A stretch of DNA of 64,000 bases from an uncultured Sphingomonadaceae bacterium (GTDB lineage Bacteria; Pseudomonadota; Alphaproteobacteria; Sphingomonadales; Sphingomonadaceae), in NCBI GenBank assembly GCA_947258815.1, contig CAMYJW010000014.1:1-64000 (forward strand). The letters are read 5' to 3'. How positions within the stretch are numbered: position 1 is the first letter of the stretch; every line of letters starts with the position of its first letter. The notes beneath the pieces were generated by a model that saw nothing but the letters and a program-made list of their open reading frames with translations, did no database searches and was not told the DNA's origin. Both the position numbers and the translations under genes were made by a program. Positions 27,186 to 36,852 of this stretch are shown here, piece by piece.

Positions 27186-28121
27186 TTGCGCGCATTTGTA
27201 TTTCCGGGGCAAGGTAGCCAGAAAGTCGGCATGGGGCGCGAACTTGCCGATGCCAGCGCGGTCGCGCGCGAGGTGTTTGAGGAAGTCGATGATGCGATCG
27301 GCCAGAATCTTTCGAAAATCATGTGGGAAGGCCCCGAAGACGCGCTCGCGCTGACAGAAAACGGCCAGCCCGCGATCATGGCCAATGCCATCGCGGTTCT
27401 GCGCGTTCTGGAAAAGGAAGGCGGCCTGACGATCGCTGAGAAATGCGATTATCTGGCGGGTCACAGTCTTGGAGAATATACTGCGCTCTGTGCCGCGGGT
27501 GCGTTTTCGCTTGCGGATACCGCGCGGCTGCTGAAACAGCGCGGCCAAGCGATGCAGGCCGCTGTTCCCGTGGGTGAAGGCGCGATGGCGGCGTTGCTGG
27601 GCGCCGATATCGAGAAGGCGCAGGCGCTTGCCGATGCGGTGGCGCAGGGCGAAGTCTGCACTGTCGCCAACGATAACGATCCCTCGCAAGTGGTCCTTTC
27701 AGGCCATGCGGGCGCGATTGAGCGGGCGATAGCCGCAGTGAAGGAACACGGGATCAAGCGCGGTATCGCCTTGCCGGTGTCCGCGCCGTTTCACTGTCCG
27801 CTGATGATGCCCGCCGCCGATGCGATGGCCGAGGCCTTGGACAAGACATCGCCGGGGCCGCTGCGGGTGCCGATATTCGCCAATGTCACGGCCACGATGG
27901 TCAGCGATCCTGAAGAAGCAAAGCGCCTGCTGGTAGAACAGGTGACGGGCCGCGTGCGCTGGCGCGAAAGCGCGATTGCCATGGCCGAAGCAGGTGTCGA
28001 TACGTTTGTGGAGTTTGGCGCGAAAGTCGTCGGCCCGATGATAAAGCGAAGCGCGGGCGATGTTGCGATTACCAGCGTTGCGACGATGGATGCCATCGAA
28101 ACGCTGGTGAAGGATCTTTGA
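27186..28121 (+). CDS. fabD: Malonyl-CoA:ACP transacylase
   Basis: This 311-aa enzyme loads malonyl groups onto acyl carrier protein for fatty acid synthesis. The N-terminal FPGQGSQKVGMG, nucleophile Ser in AGHSLGEYTAL, the Arg-bearing LLKQRGQAMQ and the later His in SAPFHCPLM are all present. The start is TTG at 27186, with GGGAGG 5 nt before it. fabG follows 14 nt later, forming the usual fabD-fabG pair; acpP and fabF are not in the window. Confidence 0.95.
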   Translation: MRAFVFPGQGSQKVGMGRELADASAVAREVFEEVDDAIGQNLSKIMWEGPEDALALTENGQPAIMANAIAVLRVLEKEGGLTIAEKCDYLAGHSLGEYTALCAAGAFSLADTARLLKQRGQAMQAAVPVGEGAMAALLGADIEKAQALADAVAQGEVCTVANDNDPSQVVLSGHAGAIERAIAAVKEHGIKRGIALPVSAPFHCPLMMPAADAMAEALDKTSPGPLRVPIFANVTATMVSDPEEAKRLLVEQVTGRVRWRESAIAMAEAGVDTFVEFGAKVVGPMIKRSAGDVAITSVATMDAIETLVKDL

Positions 28122-28135
28122 GAATGGAAAAGCCA

Positions 28136-28903
28136 ATGTTTGATCTTCATGGAATGAATGCACTTGTCACCGGCGCATCGGGCGGGATCGGTTCGGCGAT
28201 TGCAAGGGCGCTCGCCGGGCAGGGTGCGCGAATCGCGGTTTCGGGATCGAACGCGGAAAAACTGCGCGTTTTTCGCGACGAGCTGGATGAACACACACCC
28301 CAACACTTGCAGGAAGTCGATCATGTCGCGATCGCTTGCGATCTTTCCGATCCGCAGGAAGTGGAAAAGCTGGTGCCCGCCGCAATCGATACGATGGGCG
28401 GCATCGATATCCTGATTAACAACGCCGGGATCACGCGCGACAATCTGGCGATGCGGATGAAGGATGAGGAATGGGATGCGGTGATCCGCGTTAACCTTGA
28501 GGCCGCGTTCAGGCTGATGCGCGCGGCAACCAAGCCGATGATGAAGGCCCGGTTCGGGCGGATTATCACGATCACGTCGGTTGTTGGTGCAACGGGCAAT
28601 CCGGGCCAGATGAACTATGCCGCCGCCAAAGGCGGGCTGACGGCAATGTCCAAAAGCCTCGGGCAGGAAGTTGCCTCGCGCGGGATCACGGTCAATTGCA
28701 TTGCACCCGGCTTTATCCGCACGGCGATGACCGACGAACTGCCCGATGCGCAAAAAGAGCAGTTGAACGCGCGAATCCCGATGGGCCGCATGGGCGAGGG
28801 CGACGATATCGGTGCCGCGGCAGTCTATCTGGCCAGCCGCGAGGCAGGCTATGTGACGGGGCAGACGATTCACGTGAACGGCGGCATGGCGATGCTCTCC
28901 TGA
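28136..28903 (+). CDS. fabG: 3-oxoacyl-ACP reductase
   Basis: This 255-aa short-chain dehydrogenase reduces 3-oxoacyl-ACP with NADPH. It has TGASGGIG (cofactor), NNAGITRDNLAMRM typical of FabG, catalytic Ser in ITSVVGATGNPGQ, and YAAAKGG with catalytic Tyr/Lys. APGFIRTAMTD and VNGGMAM complete the pattern. I place the start at ATG 28136 (MFDLHGMNALVTG); ATG 28124 is possible. The gene is directly downstream of fabD. Confidence 0.93.
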   Translation: MFDLHGMNALVTGASGGIGSAIARALAGQGARIAVSGSNAEKLRVFRDELDEHTPQHLQEVDHVAIACDLSDPQEVEKLVPAAIDTMGGIDILINNAGITRDNLAMRMKDEEWDAVIRVNLEAAFRLMRAATKPMMKARFGRIITITSVVGATGNPGQMNYAAAKGGLTAMSKSLGQEVASRGITVNCIAPGFIRTAMTDELPDAQKEQLNARIPMGRMGEGDDIGAAAVYLASREAGYVTGQTIHVNGGMAMLS

Positions 28904-29066
28904 TCGCGATGGCGGTTTTGGGCGGGCAAATCGGGCATTTATCCCCAGAATCGCCCCTTTCCGGCAGGTTCTGTCTTGCCGCGCTGTTTCGCGTCGTTAA
29001 GGAAGGTTGTCCGATACTAAGGGCACTCGCGAATTTCGCCGCCGGTCAAGGGGACATGAGACAATC

Positions 29067-30185
29067 ATGAAGGCCACAATCGAACGTGCAACTTTGCTGC
29101 GCTGCCTCTCGCACGTGCAGTCCGTCGTTGAACGGCGCAATACGATCCCGATCCTGTCTAACGTGCTGATAGAGGCGGAAGGGGCAACCGCGCTCAAGAT
29201 CATGGCGACAGACCTTGATCTGCAAGTGGTTGAAACGCTCAGCGCGGTGTCGGTCGATACGCCCGGCGCGATCACGGTTTCAGCGCACCTGCTGTTCGAT
29301 ATTGCCCGCAAGCTGCCCGAAGGAAGCCAGGTCAGCCTGGAAGCGGCTGACAACAAGATGAGGGTGAAGGCCGGGCGCAGTCGCTTTACGTTGCCCACTT
29401 TGCCGCGCGATGATTTTCCGGTGATCGTCGAAGGTGAACTGCCCACCAACTTCGAGATTCCGGCAGCGACGCTGGCCGAGCTGATCGATCGCACACGCTT
29501 CGCGATTTCGACCGAGGAAACCCGTTATTATCTCAACGGCATTTTCTTTCACGTTTCCGACGAAGAACTGAAAGCGGCGGCAACAGACGGTCACCGTCTG
29601 GCGCGTTACACGATCGCAAGGCCCGATGGGGCCGATGGCATGCCCGATGTGATTGTGCCGCGCAAATGCGTTGCCGAACTGCGCAAGCTGCTTGAAGAAG
29701 CGCTTGATACCAATGTCGAGGTTGATCTGTCCGCCACCAAAATCCGCTTCACGCTGGGTGGTGAACATGGTGTGGTGCTGACCAGCAAGCTGATTGATGG
29801 CACATTCCCCGATTACACCCGTGTGATTCCCACCGGGAATGACAAGATCCTGAAAGTCGATCCCAAAAGCCTGTTCGAAGGCGTTGATCGCGTTGCCACG
29901 ATCGCCACAGAAAAGACCCGCGCGGTGAAAATGGCGCTGGAGAATGACAAGGTCACGCTTTCGGTGACATCGCCTGACAATGGCAACGCGGCAGAGGAAC
30001 TGGCGGCCGATTATGGAGCGGAAGGCATCGAAATCGGCTTCAACGCCAATTATCTGAAAGACATTCTCGGCCAGATTGATGGTGATACGGTGGAACTGCA
30101 TCTGGCCGATGCCGGTGCGCCGACCCTGATCCGCAAGGACGACAGGAGCCCGTCGCTCTACGTGCTGATGCCGATGCGGGTGTAG
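29067..30185 (+). CDS. dnaN: DNA polymerase III beta subunit (sliding clamp)
   Basis: This 372-aa protein forms the ring that holds DNA polymerase III on DNA. It has three repeats of the clamp fold. Recognisable segments are MKATIERATLLRCLSHVQSV, the NTIPILSNVL stretch, FPVIVEGELP, TDGHRLA and the C-terminal YVLMPMRV. ATG 29067 is chosen; upstream in-frame codons (from 29007) are not coding-like. A TTATCCCCA near 28939 resembles a DnaA box, but dnaA is not adjacent. The gene converges with the ferredoxin reductase gene, sharing a hairpin. Confidence 0.96.
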   Translation: MKATIERATLLRCLSHVQSVVERRNTIPILSNVLIEAEGATALKIMATDLDLQVVETLSAVSVDTPGAITVSAHLLFDIARKLPEGSQVSLEAADNKMRVKAGRSRFTLPTLPRDDFPVIVEGELPTNFEIPAATLAELIDRTRFAISTEETRYYLNGIFFHVSDEELKAAATDGHRLARYTIARPDGADGMPDVIVPRKCVAELRKLLEEALDTNVEVDLSATKIRFTLGGEHGVVLTSKLIDGTFPDYTRVIPTGNDKILKVDPKSLFEGVDRVATIATEKTRAVKMALENDKVTLSVTSPDNGNAAEELAADYGAEGIEIGFNANYLKDILGQIDGDTVELHLADAGAPTLIRKDDRSPSLYVLMPMRV

Positions 30186-30193
30186 CTTCTCAG

Positions 30194-30216
30194 GCGGAAA
30201 GCGTCAGCTTTTCCGC
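30194..30216. terminator. Hairpin between convergent dnaN and ferredoxin reductase genes
   Basis: GCGGAAAGC and GCTTTTCCGC pair with one bulged base around GTCA, just after the dnaN stop and overlapping the last codons of the reductase gene. There is no long T-run beyond it, so termination is probable rather than certain. Confidence 0.45.
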
Positions 30217-31514
30217 GTGGCAGCGATCATTTCCTCTACCGCAACGAACTTTTCACGCGGCGCATCTTCGCGTGCGCGGGCCTGTTCGGCTTCGTCGATC
30301 TTCTGCCAGTCGTGAAACTCGACGAAATCGATCGAACGCTCGTTCGCCAGCGCCTCGAAGCCTTCCCCGCCAGCCTTGCGAGCGCCATCGCCGATGTCTT
30401 CCGCGATCTTCTCAACACAGGAAAACCCGTCGGGCCGGTTGGTTCCGATCGTCCCTGAGGGGCCGCGCCGCGCCCAGCCGACGCAGTAAAGCCCCGGCAT
30501 GATCCGCCCTTCATCGTTGGCGAAGCGGCCAGCTTCTTCCTCAAACGGAACGCCGGGGATCGGTGATGTCTGATAGCCGATACAGGCCACGACCAGTCCG
30601 GCATCTATGGTGTAGGTTTCGCCGGTGCCCACCGCGCGATTGTCTTTCAGCTGCGTGCGTTCCACTTCGATTCCGGTCACTTTGCCATCGCCGAGAATGG
30701 CTTTGGGCGAGGCGAAGAAATCAAACTCGATATCCACCGGCTTGTCTGCCCGATGCGCTTCGGGAATGGCGGCAAAACCGCGCAGGTGGTTAACCGATTT
30801 GCGCTGGCCCGGCTCAAGCAGCGCGTCTTCGCCCTCGTCGGGAAGATCGTCGGCATCGACGCGCGGGCAGGCGCGTTCCAGGTCCGCCAGTTCTCCCAGT
30901 TCCTTGGGAGTCATGGCGATCTGATGGGGCCCTCTGCGCCCCAGAATAACAATGCGTTCGATGTTCGAGGTGGCCAGAATGTCAAGCGCATGAGCGACGA
31001 TATCGCTGCCCGCAAACTCGCCCCGCGTTTTTGAAAGGATGCGCGCCACATCAAGCGCGACATTGCCGTTGCCGATGACGACAGCGGTGTTGTGCGAAAG
31101 GTCGGGATCGAGCTGCGCGAATTGCGGGTGGCCGTTATACCAGCCGACAAACGTTGCACTGCCGAACACGTTGCGCAGGTTTTCCCCATCGAGGCCCAGC
31201 TTGCGATCGTTGGGGGCGCCAGTGGCCAGAACCACCGCGTCGTAGTTGTCCTGCAACTCAGCAACAGAAATATCCTTGCCGATCATAACATTGCCGATGA
31301 ACCGGACATTTTCGGAAAGCGACGTCTTTTCGTATCGGCGCGAAACACCCTTGATAGACTGGTGATCGGGCGCGACGCCGGTGCGAATCAGGCCGTAAGG
31401 CACAGGCAGGCAATCAAAAATATCCACCCGGACATCGTCGCCCCATTGTTTCTGGGCCGCCTCGGCGGTGTAATATCCGGCCGGACCGGACCCAACGATT
31501 GCAATCTGCCTCAC
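30204..31514 (-). CDS. Ferredoxin-NADP+ reductase, adrenodoxin-reductase type (FprA-like)
   Basis: This 436-aa flavoprotein moves electrons between NADPH and ferredoxin. It has the FAD motif VGSGPAGYYTAEA at residues 5-17, PYGLIRTGVAPDH, the NADP motif IGNGNVALDVAR and the C-terminal GWARRGPSGTIGTNR signature of the adrenodoxin-reductase family. GTG 31514 (MRQIAIVGSG) is preferred, as GGGAG lies 8 nt before; GTG 31523 and TTG 31520 are alternatives. In this genome it may serve ferredoxin-linked pathways, for example with korA-korB at 58.7-61.7 kb; that link is only inferred. Confidence 0.9.
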   Translation of the reverse strand: MRQIAIVGSGPAGYYTAEAAQKQWGDDVRVDIFDCLPVPYGLIRTGVAPDHQSIKGVSRRYEKTSLSENVRFIGNVMIGKDISVAELQDNYDAVVLATGAPNDRKLGLDGENLRNVFGSATFVGWYNGHPQFAQLDPDLSHNTAVVIGNGNVALDVARILSKTRGEFAGSDIVAHALDILATSNIERIVILGRRGPHQIAMTPKELGELADLERACPRVDADDLPDEGEDALLEPGQRKSVNHLRGFAAIPEAHRADKPVDIEFDFFASPKAILGDGKVTGIEVERTQLKDNRAVGTGETYTIDAGLVVACIGYQTSPIPGVPFEEEAGRFANDEGRIMPGLYCVGWARRGPSGTIGTNRPDGFSCVEKIAEDIGDGARKAGGEGFEALANERSIDFVEFHDWQKIDEAEQARAREDAPREKFVAVEEMIAATRKS

Positions 31515-31698
31515 CCGCAACACTCCCGTTTCTCTACCGGATAGCAAGCATGGTAACGCCCGGTCGGGCAAGCTGAAATCCACAGTTTGTGAAAATTATG
31601 TCTGGAAACTGACAAAACGCAGTGCGTGCGTGTTGCAGGCCTATCGTCAACGCCCCGCATTGCCTTGCCGACAATACTTAACGGTTTTGCAAGTGAAC

Positions 31699-34392
31699 AT
31701 GCTGCATGTGCGTTGCATGGCTGGCCGAAATGATCGTCAAACTGCAAAAGCTCCGCGTGCAAGCGTGAAATCGACGCGCGCGTCCGGTCAGGCCGGTCGG
31801 CGCACGTCTTCGGTTTCCCTGCCCGCAGTCCGCATGACAAGCAGTGCCCTTCGCCATGCTCTCATCAGCGGCGACTGGGCGCACGCGGCCATCGGCATTA
31901 TTCTGACCGTGTTGATCACGAGCGGCCTGTCAAACTCGGTGCCGGGAAATTCAGAACTTGGTTTGCTGGCTGTCGCGACAAGTCTCATCGCCAGTTCACG
32001 CTGGCTTCGTCATGTGGAAAAGAAGTACGCGTTCCAGGCTTTTCGCGGTTTCCTGCTGATGGTTGTCCTGGTTGGTCTGCCGATGTTGCTGGTCGGTCTG
32101 GCGGTCGCCAGATGGGAACACGCGGTGCCAGCGCTGACGTTGCCCGTGGCTGTTGCCACGCTGATTGCTATCAGTTCGCTGGCGATGGTCACGCTCCAGG
32201 GGCGGCTGCCTTCGATGATTGTCGCGCATGTCTGTGTCTGGTCCGGTTTTCTGGCATTTGTCGATATCGGGAACGCCGTTCAGTCTGGTGCACTCGTATT
32301 GGCCGGCGGTTTTCTGCTTACGCGGGTTCATCGTCAGCAGAGCGATGCGCGGCAGCTTCGTGAAGCCGAACTCCGAAAGATTCAGGGGCGCGCGGATGAG
32401 CTTTTGTCCGAATATGAAGAATCGGGGAAGGGCTGGTTCTGGGAGGCCGATCGCAACAACCGCATCACATATGTCTCGCCGCGCATCGCCAAATTGCTGG
32501 GCACGGATGAAGATGCCATCGTGGGCCGTGCGCTCACGTCGATCTTTGTGCTCGATCAGGAAGCCAAGGAGAGCGAGCGCACGCTCAATTTCCACTTGTC
32601 CACCCGGTCATCTTTCAATGATCTCGAAGTGCGTGCCGCGACGGACGAGGAGGAAGTGCGATACTGGTCAATCTCCGGGCGACCGGTTATGGATTCCTTT
32701 AATAATTTCATGGGCTTCAGGGGATCGGGCTCCGATCTGACCGATGCGAAGCGCTCTGAGCGTCATGTCACCCAGCTGGCGCGTTACGATTCGCTCACAA
32801 AACTGGCGAACAGGTTTCAGATGTCGGAGTGGCTGGAGAAAATTCTCAGCTCGCCGCGGGTGGAGCGACGGGCCTGCGCCATATTTCTGCTCGATCTGGA
32901 CCGATTCAAGCAAGTCAACGATACGATGGGGCATCCGGTGGGCGATGCCCTGCTCAAACAGGTTGCCGATCGTCTGCGCCTTACCGTTGAAAAGGCCGGC
33001 AGCGTAGGGCGACTGGGCGGGGATGAGTTCCAGATCATCCTGCCTGGCAACCATCAGCGCGAAGAACTTGGCCATCTGGCGCACCGGATAATCGAGAATC
33101 TGTCGCAGCCATATTCGATCGACGGGCAAAGAGTGATCATCGGCGCATCGGTGGGTATTTCATTGTGTCCGCAGAACGGTGCGACATCCGAGGAATTGAT
33201 CCGCAATGCCGATCTGGCGCTTTACGCGGCCAAGGATGGCGGGCGGGGGCGTTTCCATTTCTACGCGCAGGATCTGCACAGTGATGCCGAAGAGCGGCAC
33301 CAGCTTGAACAGGATCTGCGCGACGCGATATCCAGCGGTGGTCTGGAACTGTTCTATCAGCCGCAAGTCGCGACGATGACCGAGACGATTGCCGGTTTTG
33401 AAGCGCTGCTGCGCTGGAACCACCCGGTTCACGGATTCATCTCGCCGGAGAAATTTATTCCGATTGCAGAGGACACCGGCCTGATTTCCGCGATTGGCGA
33501 GTGGGCGCTGCGTACCGCGTGTTCGGCCATGGCGAAGTGGCCGGATTCAGTGCGGGTCGCGGTCAACGTTTCGCCGATCCAGTTTGCCGATCCGGCGTTC
33601 CCTTCGCTTGTCACCAGCGCACTTGCCAACGCCGGGATCGATCCCGCGCGGCTGGAACTTGAGATCACCGAAAGCGTTTTCCTGAACGACGATCAATCCT
33701 CCGATGCGATGTTCAAGGCATTGAAAGGAATCGGTGTTCGCCTTTCGCTGGATGACTTCGGCACCGGCTATTCATCGCTGGGCTATCTGAAGAAAGCGCC
33801 GTTCGACAAGATCAAGATCGATCAGAGCTTCGTACGCGGAGCGACAGCGCCGGGAAGCCGCAACGGCGCGCTCATCGCGTCGATTGTCAGCCTTGCCGAG
33901 GCACTTGGCATGGAAACCACGGCCGAAGGTGTTGAAACGCTGGATGAACTCGATCTGATCCGCGCTTTGGGTTGCAGTCATATCCAGGGGTTCATCTACG
34001 AAAAGCCGATTCCCCAGAAGGACGTATTCCATCGTCTGGAAACTGGCCTGAAGGCCATTGCTAAAGGGCCGAAATCCGCACGCGCGCTGCGTCAGACGAT
34101 GTTGCGCAAGGTTGTGCTGGAAGCGGGCGGCCACCGTTACAACGGCACGATCCGCAACATCTCGCCAACGGGCGCACTTGTCGAGGGATTGTGGAACGTG
34201 CCACCGGGCACGCAGTTCGATCTGCACCTGTCCCGAGGATATGTGATGAAGGCGGTCACACGGTGGTCAAACCAGGATCGCATGGGTGTTGAATTTTCGC
34301 ACGCTCTTGAAGCGGATGAGTCCGGCAGAGTGTCGTTTGAACCACCCCGCGCGACGGTTGCTGAACGCGCGATGCTGCGCAAGGCGGGATAG
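31699..34392 (+). CDS. Membrane PAS-GGDEF-EAL-PilZ protein with intact catalytic motifs
   Basis: This ~897-aa protein probably makes and/or degrades cyclic di-GMP. After a basic N-terminus come about five membrane helices (residues ~63-210), a PAS domain (~235-355), a GGDEF domain with an exact GGDEF motif at 440-444, an EAL domain with EALLR starting at Glu568, NVSPIQF, ELEITES, DDFGTGYSSL, KIDQSF and AEGVET, and a C-terminal PilZ-like domain (~800-877, NISPTGALVEG). EAL residues needed for metal binding and catalysis look intact. No RxxD inhibitory site precedes GGDEF. Start is uncertain (ATG 31699 or 31717). A paralogue follows 125 bp later. Confidence 0.9.
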   Translation: MLHVRCMAGRNDRQTAKAPRASVKSTRASGQAGRRTSSVSLPAVRMTSSALRHALISGDWAHAAIGIILTVLITSGLSNSVPGNSELGLLAVATSLIASSRWLRHVEKKYAFQAFRGFLLMVVLVGLPMLLVGLAVARWEHAVPALTLPVAVATLIAISSLAMVTLQGRLPSMIVAHVCVWSGFLAFVDIGNAVQSGALVLAGGFLLTRVHRQQSDARQLREAELRKIQGRADELLSEYEESGKGWFWEADRNNRITYVSPRIAKLLGTDEDAIVGRALTSIFVLDQEAKESERTLNFHLSTRSSFNDLEVRAATDEEEVRYWSISGRPVMDSFNNFMGFRGSGSDLTDAKRSERHVTQLARYDSLTKLANRFQMSEWLEKILSSPRVERRACAIFLLDLDRFKQVNDTMGHPVGDALLKQVADRLRLTVEKAGSVGRLGGDEFQIILPGNHQREELGHLAHRIIENLSQPYSIDGQRVIIGASVGISLCPQNGATSEELIRNADLALYAAKDGGRGRFHFYAQDLHSDAEERHQLEQDLRDAISSGGLELFYQPQVATMTETIAGFEALLRWNHPVHGFISPEKFIPIAEDTGLISAIGEWALRTACSAMAKWPDSVRVAVNVSPIQFADPAFPSLVTSALANAGIDPARLELEITESVFLNDDQSSDAMFKALKGIGVRLSLDDFGTGYSSLGYLKKAPFDKIKIDQSFVRGATAPGSRNGALIASIVSLAEALGMETTAEGVETLDELDLIRALGCSHIQGFIYEKPIPQKDVFHRLETGLKAIAKGPKSARALRQTMLRKVVLEAGGHRYNGTIRNISPTGALVEGLWNVPPGTQFDLHLSRGYVMKAVTRWSNQDRMGVEFSHALEADESGRVSFEPPRATVAERAMLRKAG

Positions 34393-34517
34393 CGCGGAAG
34401 CGCCGCGGCATCCCGCGCAGAACCGATCCGAAAGCACCAATCCTTAGCGGTTCGTAAACCATCTCAGCGTATGGTTCCTTGAGCCGGACATGAAGCAAAT
34501 ATAACCTACTGGAATCA

Positions 34518-36710
34518 TTGTTGGCTAGACTGGAGAAAACCGGACTTGGGCGAATTCGCAGCCTGCTGACAGCGGGTGGTGAAGGGCGCGCGCTTTCGGC
34601 CGGCGAGTCGCACGAAGCGCTCAGCCTATTCCATGATTTTGAGGAAAGCGGCCAGGGCTGGTTCTGGTCTACCGATGCCGACGGGCGAATTACCTACATC
34701 TCGCAGACCGTTGCCGAAAGGCTGGGCACGTCTGCCGACGCCCTGCTGGGCGAGGATTTCAAATCGCTGTTCGAGATTGAGCGCAGCTCCGAGAAGTGCA
34801 GTGAGCGAACGCTTCCGCTGATTTTCAATTCACGCAAATCGTTTTCGGAACTCGTTGTTCGTCCGGCAGGCACGCAAGCCGATGTCTGGCTTTCGGTCAC
34901 GGGAAGGCCCCAGGTCGGGGCGGGTGGCAAGTTTCTTGGTTTCCGCGGAAATGGCGTTGACGTGACCGACAGCTTTGCCCGCAAACGCGATGCATCGCGA
35001 CTTGCGGAGTTCGATTCGCTGACGGGCCTGTTGAACCGTCACAAGATCACGAACAAACTTGAACTGACACTCAATGCCTATGCATCGGCTAAGCGCAATT
35101 GTGCGCTGATGATGCTCGATCTGGACCGGTTCAAGCAGGTGAACGACACGATGGGGCATCCCGCTGGCGATGCTCTGTTGAAGCAGGTCGCCGAGCGTCT
35201 GCGGTCGGTCATTCCCGCCACCTGCGACATCGGGCGTCTTGGCGGCGATGAATTTCAGGTCATTCTGCCCGATATGGAAGATCGTGGCGAACTGGGCGAA
35301 ATCGCGAAGAAAGTGATTGAGGTGCTGGCGCAGCCGTTCTCGCTTGAGGAAGGGCGTTGTCTGATCGGCGGATCGGTCGGGATCGCTATCGCACCGTTTG
35401 ACGGTATCGATCTCGAAGCGATTGTCCGCAGTGCCGATCTTGCACTCTACGCGGCAAAAGGTGGCGGACGGGGACGGTTCCGGTTCTATTCGGCAGATCT
35501 GCTGATGGAAGCGGAACGGCGCCGCGAACTGCTTGAGGATCTTCGCACCGCGGGTCAGCACGGGCAGATGCGTTTGGTCTATCAGCCGATCGTCGATGCC
35601 GGAAATCAGGTCGTCTGCCTGCAGTCGGCGTTGCGCTGGGATCACCCGGAATGGGGCGATGTTCTGCCCAGCACATTCATGCCGATTGCCTATGAGAGCA
35701 ATCTGATCGATTCGCTGAACGAATGGATGTTGCGACAGGCCTGCGAAGATGCAGTGCAATGGCCGGGCGGCGTAAAAGTAGCGGTTCCTGTCACGGCGAC
35801 ACAATTTGGCAACGCGAACTTCCCAACGGTGGTCACGCAGGCGCTTGCGAAATCCGAATTGGATCCCAAACGGCTTGAGATCGAACTGCCCGAAGCAATC
35901 TTCTCCAGCCATGACGCGTTTGTCGAAAAGCAGTTTACCTCGCTCAAGATGCTGGGCGTGCGGCTGGTGCTGGATGAGTTCGGCACCGGGTATTCCGCTC
36001 TGGCCCGATTGTCCGACGCGCCGTTTGACAAGATCAAGATCAGCGAATCGTTTGTGAAGCGTTTGAGCGAGAACGAGGATGGCACCGATCCGATAGTGGA
36101 CGCGATCGTAAGCGTTGCCGATTCTCTGAACATGGAAACCGCCGGTGTAGGCGTTGAAACCCATAGAGAACTGGATTCGCTGCGAAACCTGAAAGTGCGC
36201 TGCGCGCAGGGCGGATTGTTTTCTTATGCCGAATCGCTTGAAGAAGTGATTGAGAACATGTCTTGCGGAGCCTGGATCATCGAGCCCAGCGGCCCGCAGC
36301 GTTTCCGCGATGATCGTATGTCCGTGTTGCGCAAGGTCGGGCTGATTCATGAAGATTACCGCTATGAAGTGCGGCTGCGCAATCTGTCGCGGTCGGGCTG
36401 TCTTGTCGAAGGGCTGCTCAGTGTGCCGGTGGGCACGCAGTTCGTGGTCGATTTCGGCAACGGCCAGCTTGCGGTGGCTTCGGTCCAGCGCTCATCGGAG
36501 TCACAGCAGGGGCTGGAGTTCGAACTGCCGCTGGTTGACGATGGTGCGGGCGGTCTTGTGACCCGCAACCGCGTCTCGCCATATGCGCTTGCGGCGGCGG
36601 GAATGCCGCTTGGCGCACTGCCCGCCGGAAGCTATCCGCTTGATCTTGTGGCGAACAAGGATGCACAGTTCAACCAGCCCAAATTTGCGCAAGTTGAGGT
36701 TTCGGGCTGA
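34518..36710 (+). CDS. PAS-GGDEF-EAL-PilZ protein with degenerate EAL domain
   Basis: This 730-aa protein is a clear paralogue of the preceding gene but lacks the membrane region. It has PAS (~35-155), GGDEF (GGDEF at 242-246), EAL and PilZ-like (~600-675, NLSRSGCLVEG). The EAL motif is replaced by QSAL (Glu to Gln369), NVS by PVT, the DDFGTG first acidic pair by DEFGTG, KIDQSF by KISESF and AEGVET by VGVET, so phosphodiesterase activity is unlikely. The GGDEF half looks active. The start is TTG 34518. TTGAGC-N15-TATAAC lies just upstream, so it may have its own promoter. Confidence 0.88.
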   Translation: MLARLEKTGLGRIRSLLTAGGEGRALSAGESHEALSLFHDFEESGQGWFWSTDADGRITYISQTVAERLGTSADALLGEDFKSLFEIERSSEKCSERTLPLIFNSRKSFSELVVRPAGTQADVWLSVTGRPQVGAGGKFLGFRGNGVDVTDSFARKRDASRLAEFDSLTGLLNRHKITNKLELTLNAYASAKRNCALMMLDLDRFKQVNDTMGHPAGDALLKQVAERLRSVIPATCDIGRLGGDEFQVILPDMEDRGELGEIAKKVIEVLAQPFSLEEGRCLIGGSVGIAIAPFDGIDLEAIVRSADLALYAAKGGGRGRFRFYSADLLMEAERRRELLEDLRTAGQHGQMRLVYQPIVDAGNQVVCLQSALRWDHPEWGDVLPSTFMPIAYESNLIDSLNEWMLRQACEDAVQWPGGVKVAVPVTATQFGNANFPTVVTQALAKSELDPKRLEIELPEAIFSSHDAFVEKQFTSLKMLGVRLVLDEFGTGYSALARLSDAPFDKIKISESFVKRLSENEDGTDPIVDAIVSVADSLNMETAGVGVETHRELDSLRNLKVRCAQGGLFSYAESLEEVIENMSCGAWIIEPSGPQRFRDDRMSVLRKVGLIHEDYRYEVRLRNLSRSGCLVEGLLSVPVGTQFVVDFGNGQLAVASVQRSSESQQGLEFELPLVDDGAGGLVTRNRVSPYALAAAGMPLGALPAGSYPLDLVANKDAQFNQPKFAQVEVSG

Positions 36711-36817
36711 GGTTTCACCCGAAGAAGGGACTGCGGCATCGACCGTTGCTGCCCGCAAAATGGTTTCACATCACGGCTGACGCAAACCATCCGGCGACCC
36801 GGGCTTGTAAACGTGTG

Positions 36818-36846
36818 CTGACAGGCCTCTCACGCGGCGCTAAGGG
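36818..36846 (+). promoter_or_regulatory. Predicted promoter of lepA
   Basis: CTGACA (36818-36823), a 17-bp spacer and TAAGGG (36841-36846), ending 6 nt before the lepA ATG. Transcription would start at or beside the ATG, so the message may be leaderless. AAGGG could instead act as a ribosome binding site if transcription starts further upstream. Confidence 0.45.
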
Positions 36847-36852
36847 CGGCGC

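Noticed and set aside
28939-28947. TTATCCCCA as a replication origin element near dnaN
   Set aside because: It is a single imperfect DnaA-box-like site without clustering, AT-rich repeats or dnaA nearby.
34830-36350. A 506-aa minus-strand ORF
   Set aside because: It is antisense to the second GGDEF-EAL gene, whose domains are clearly coding.
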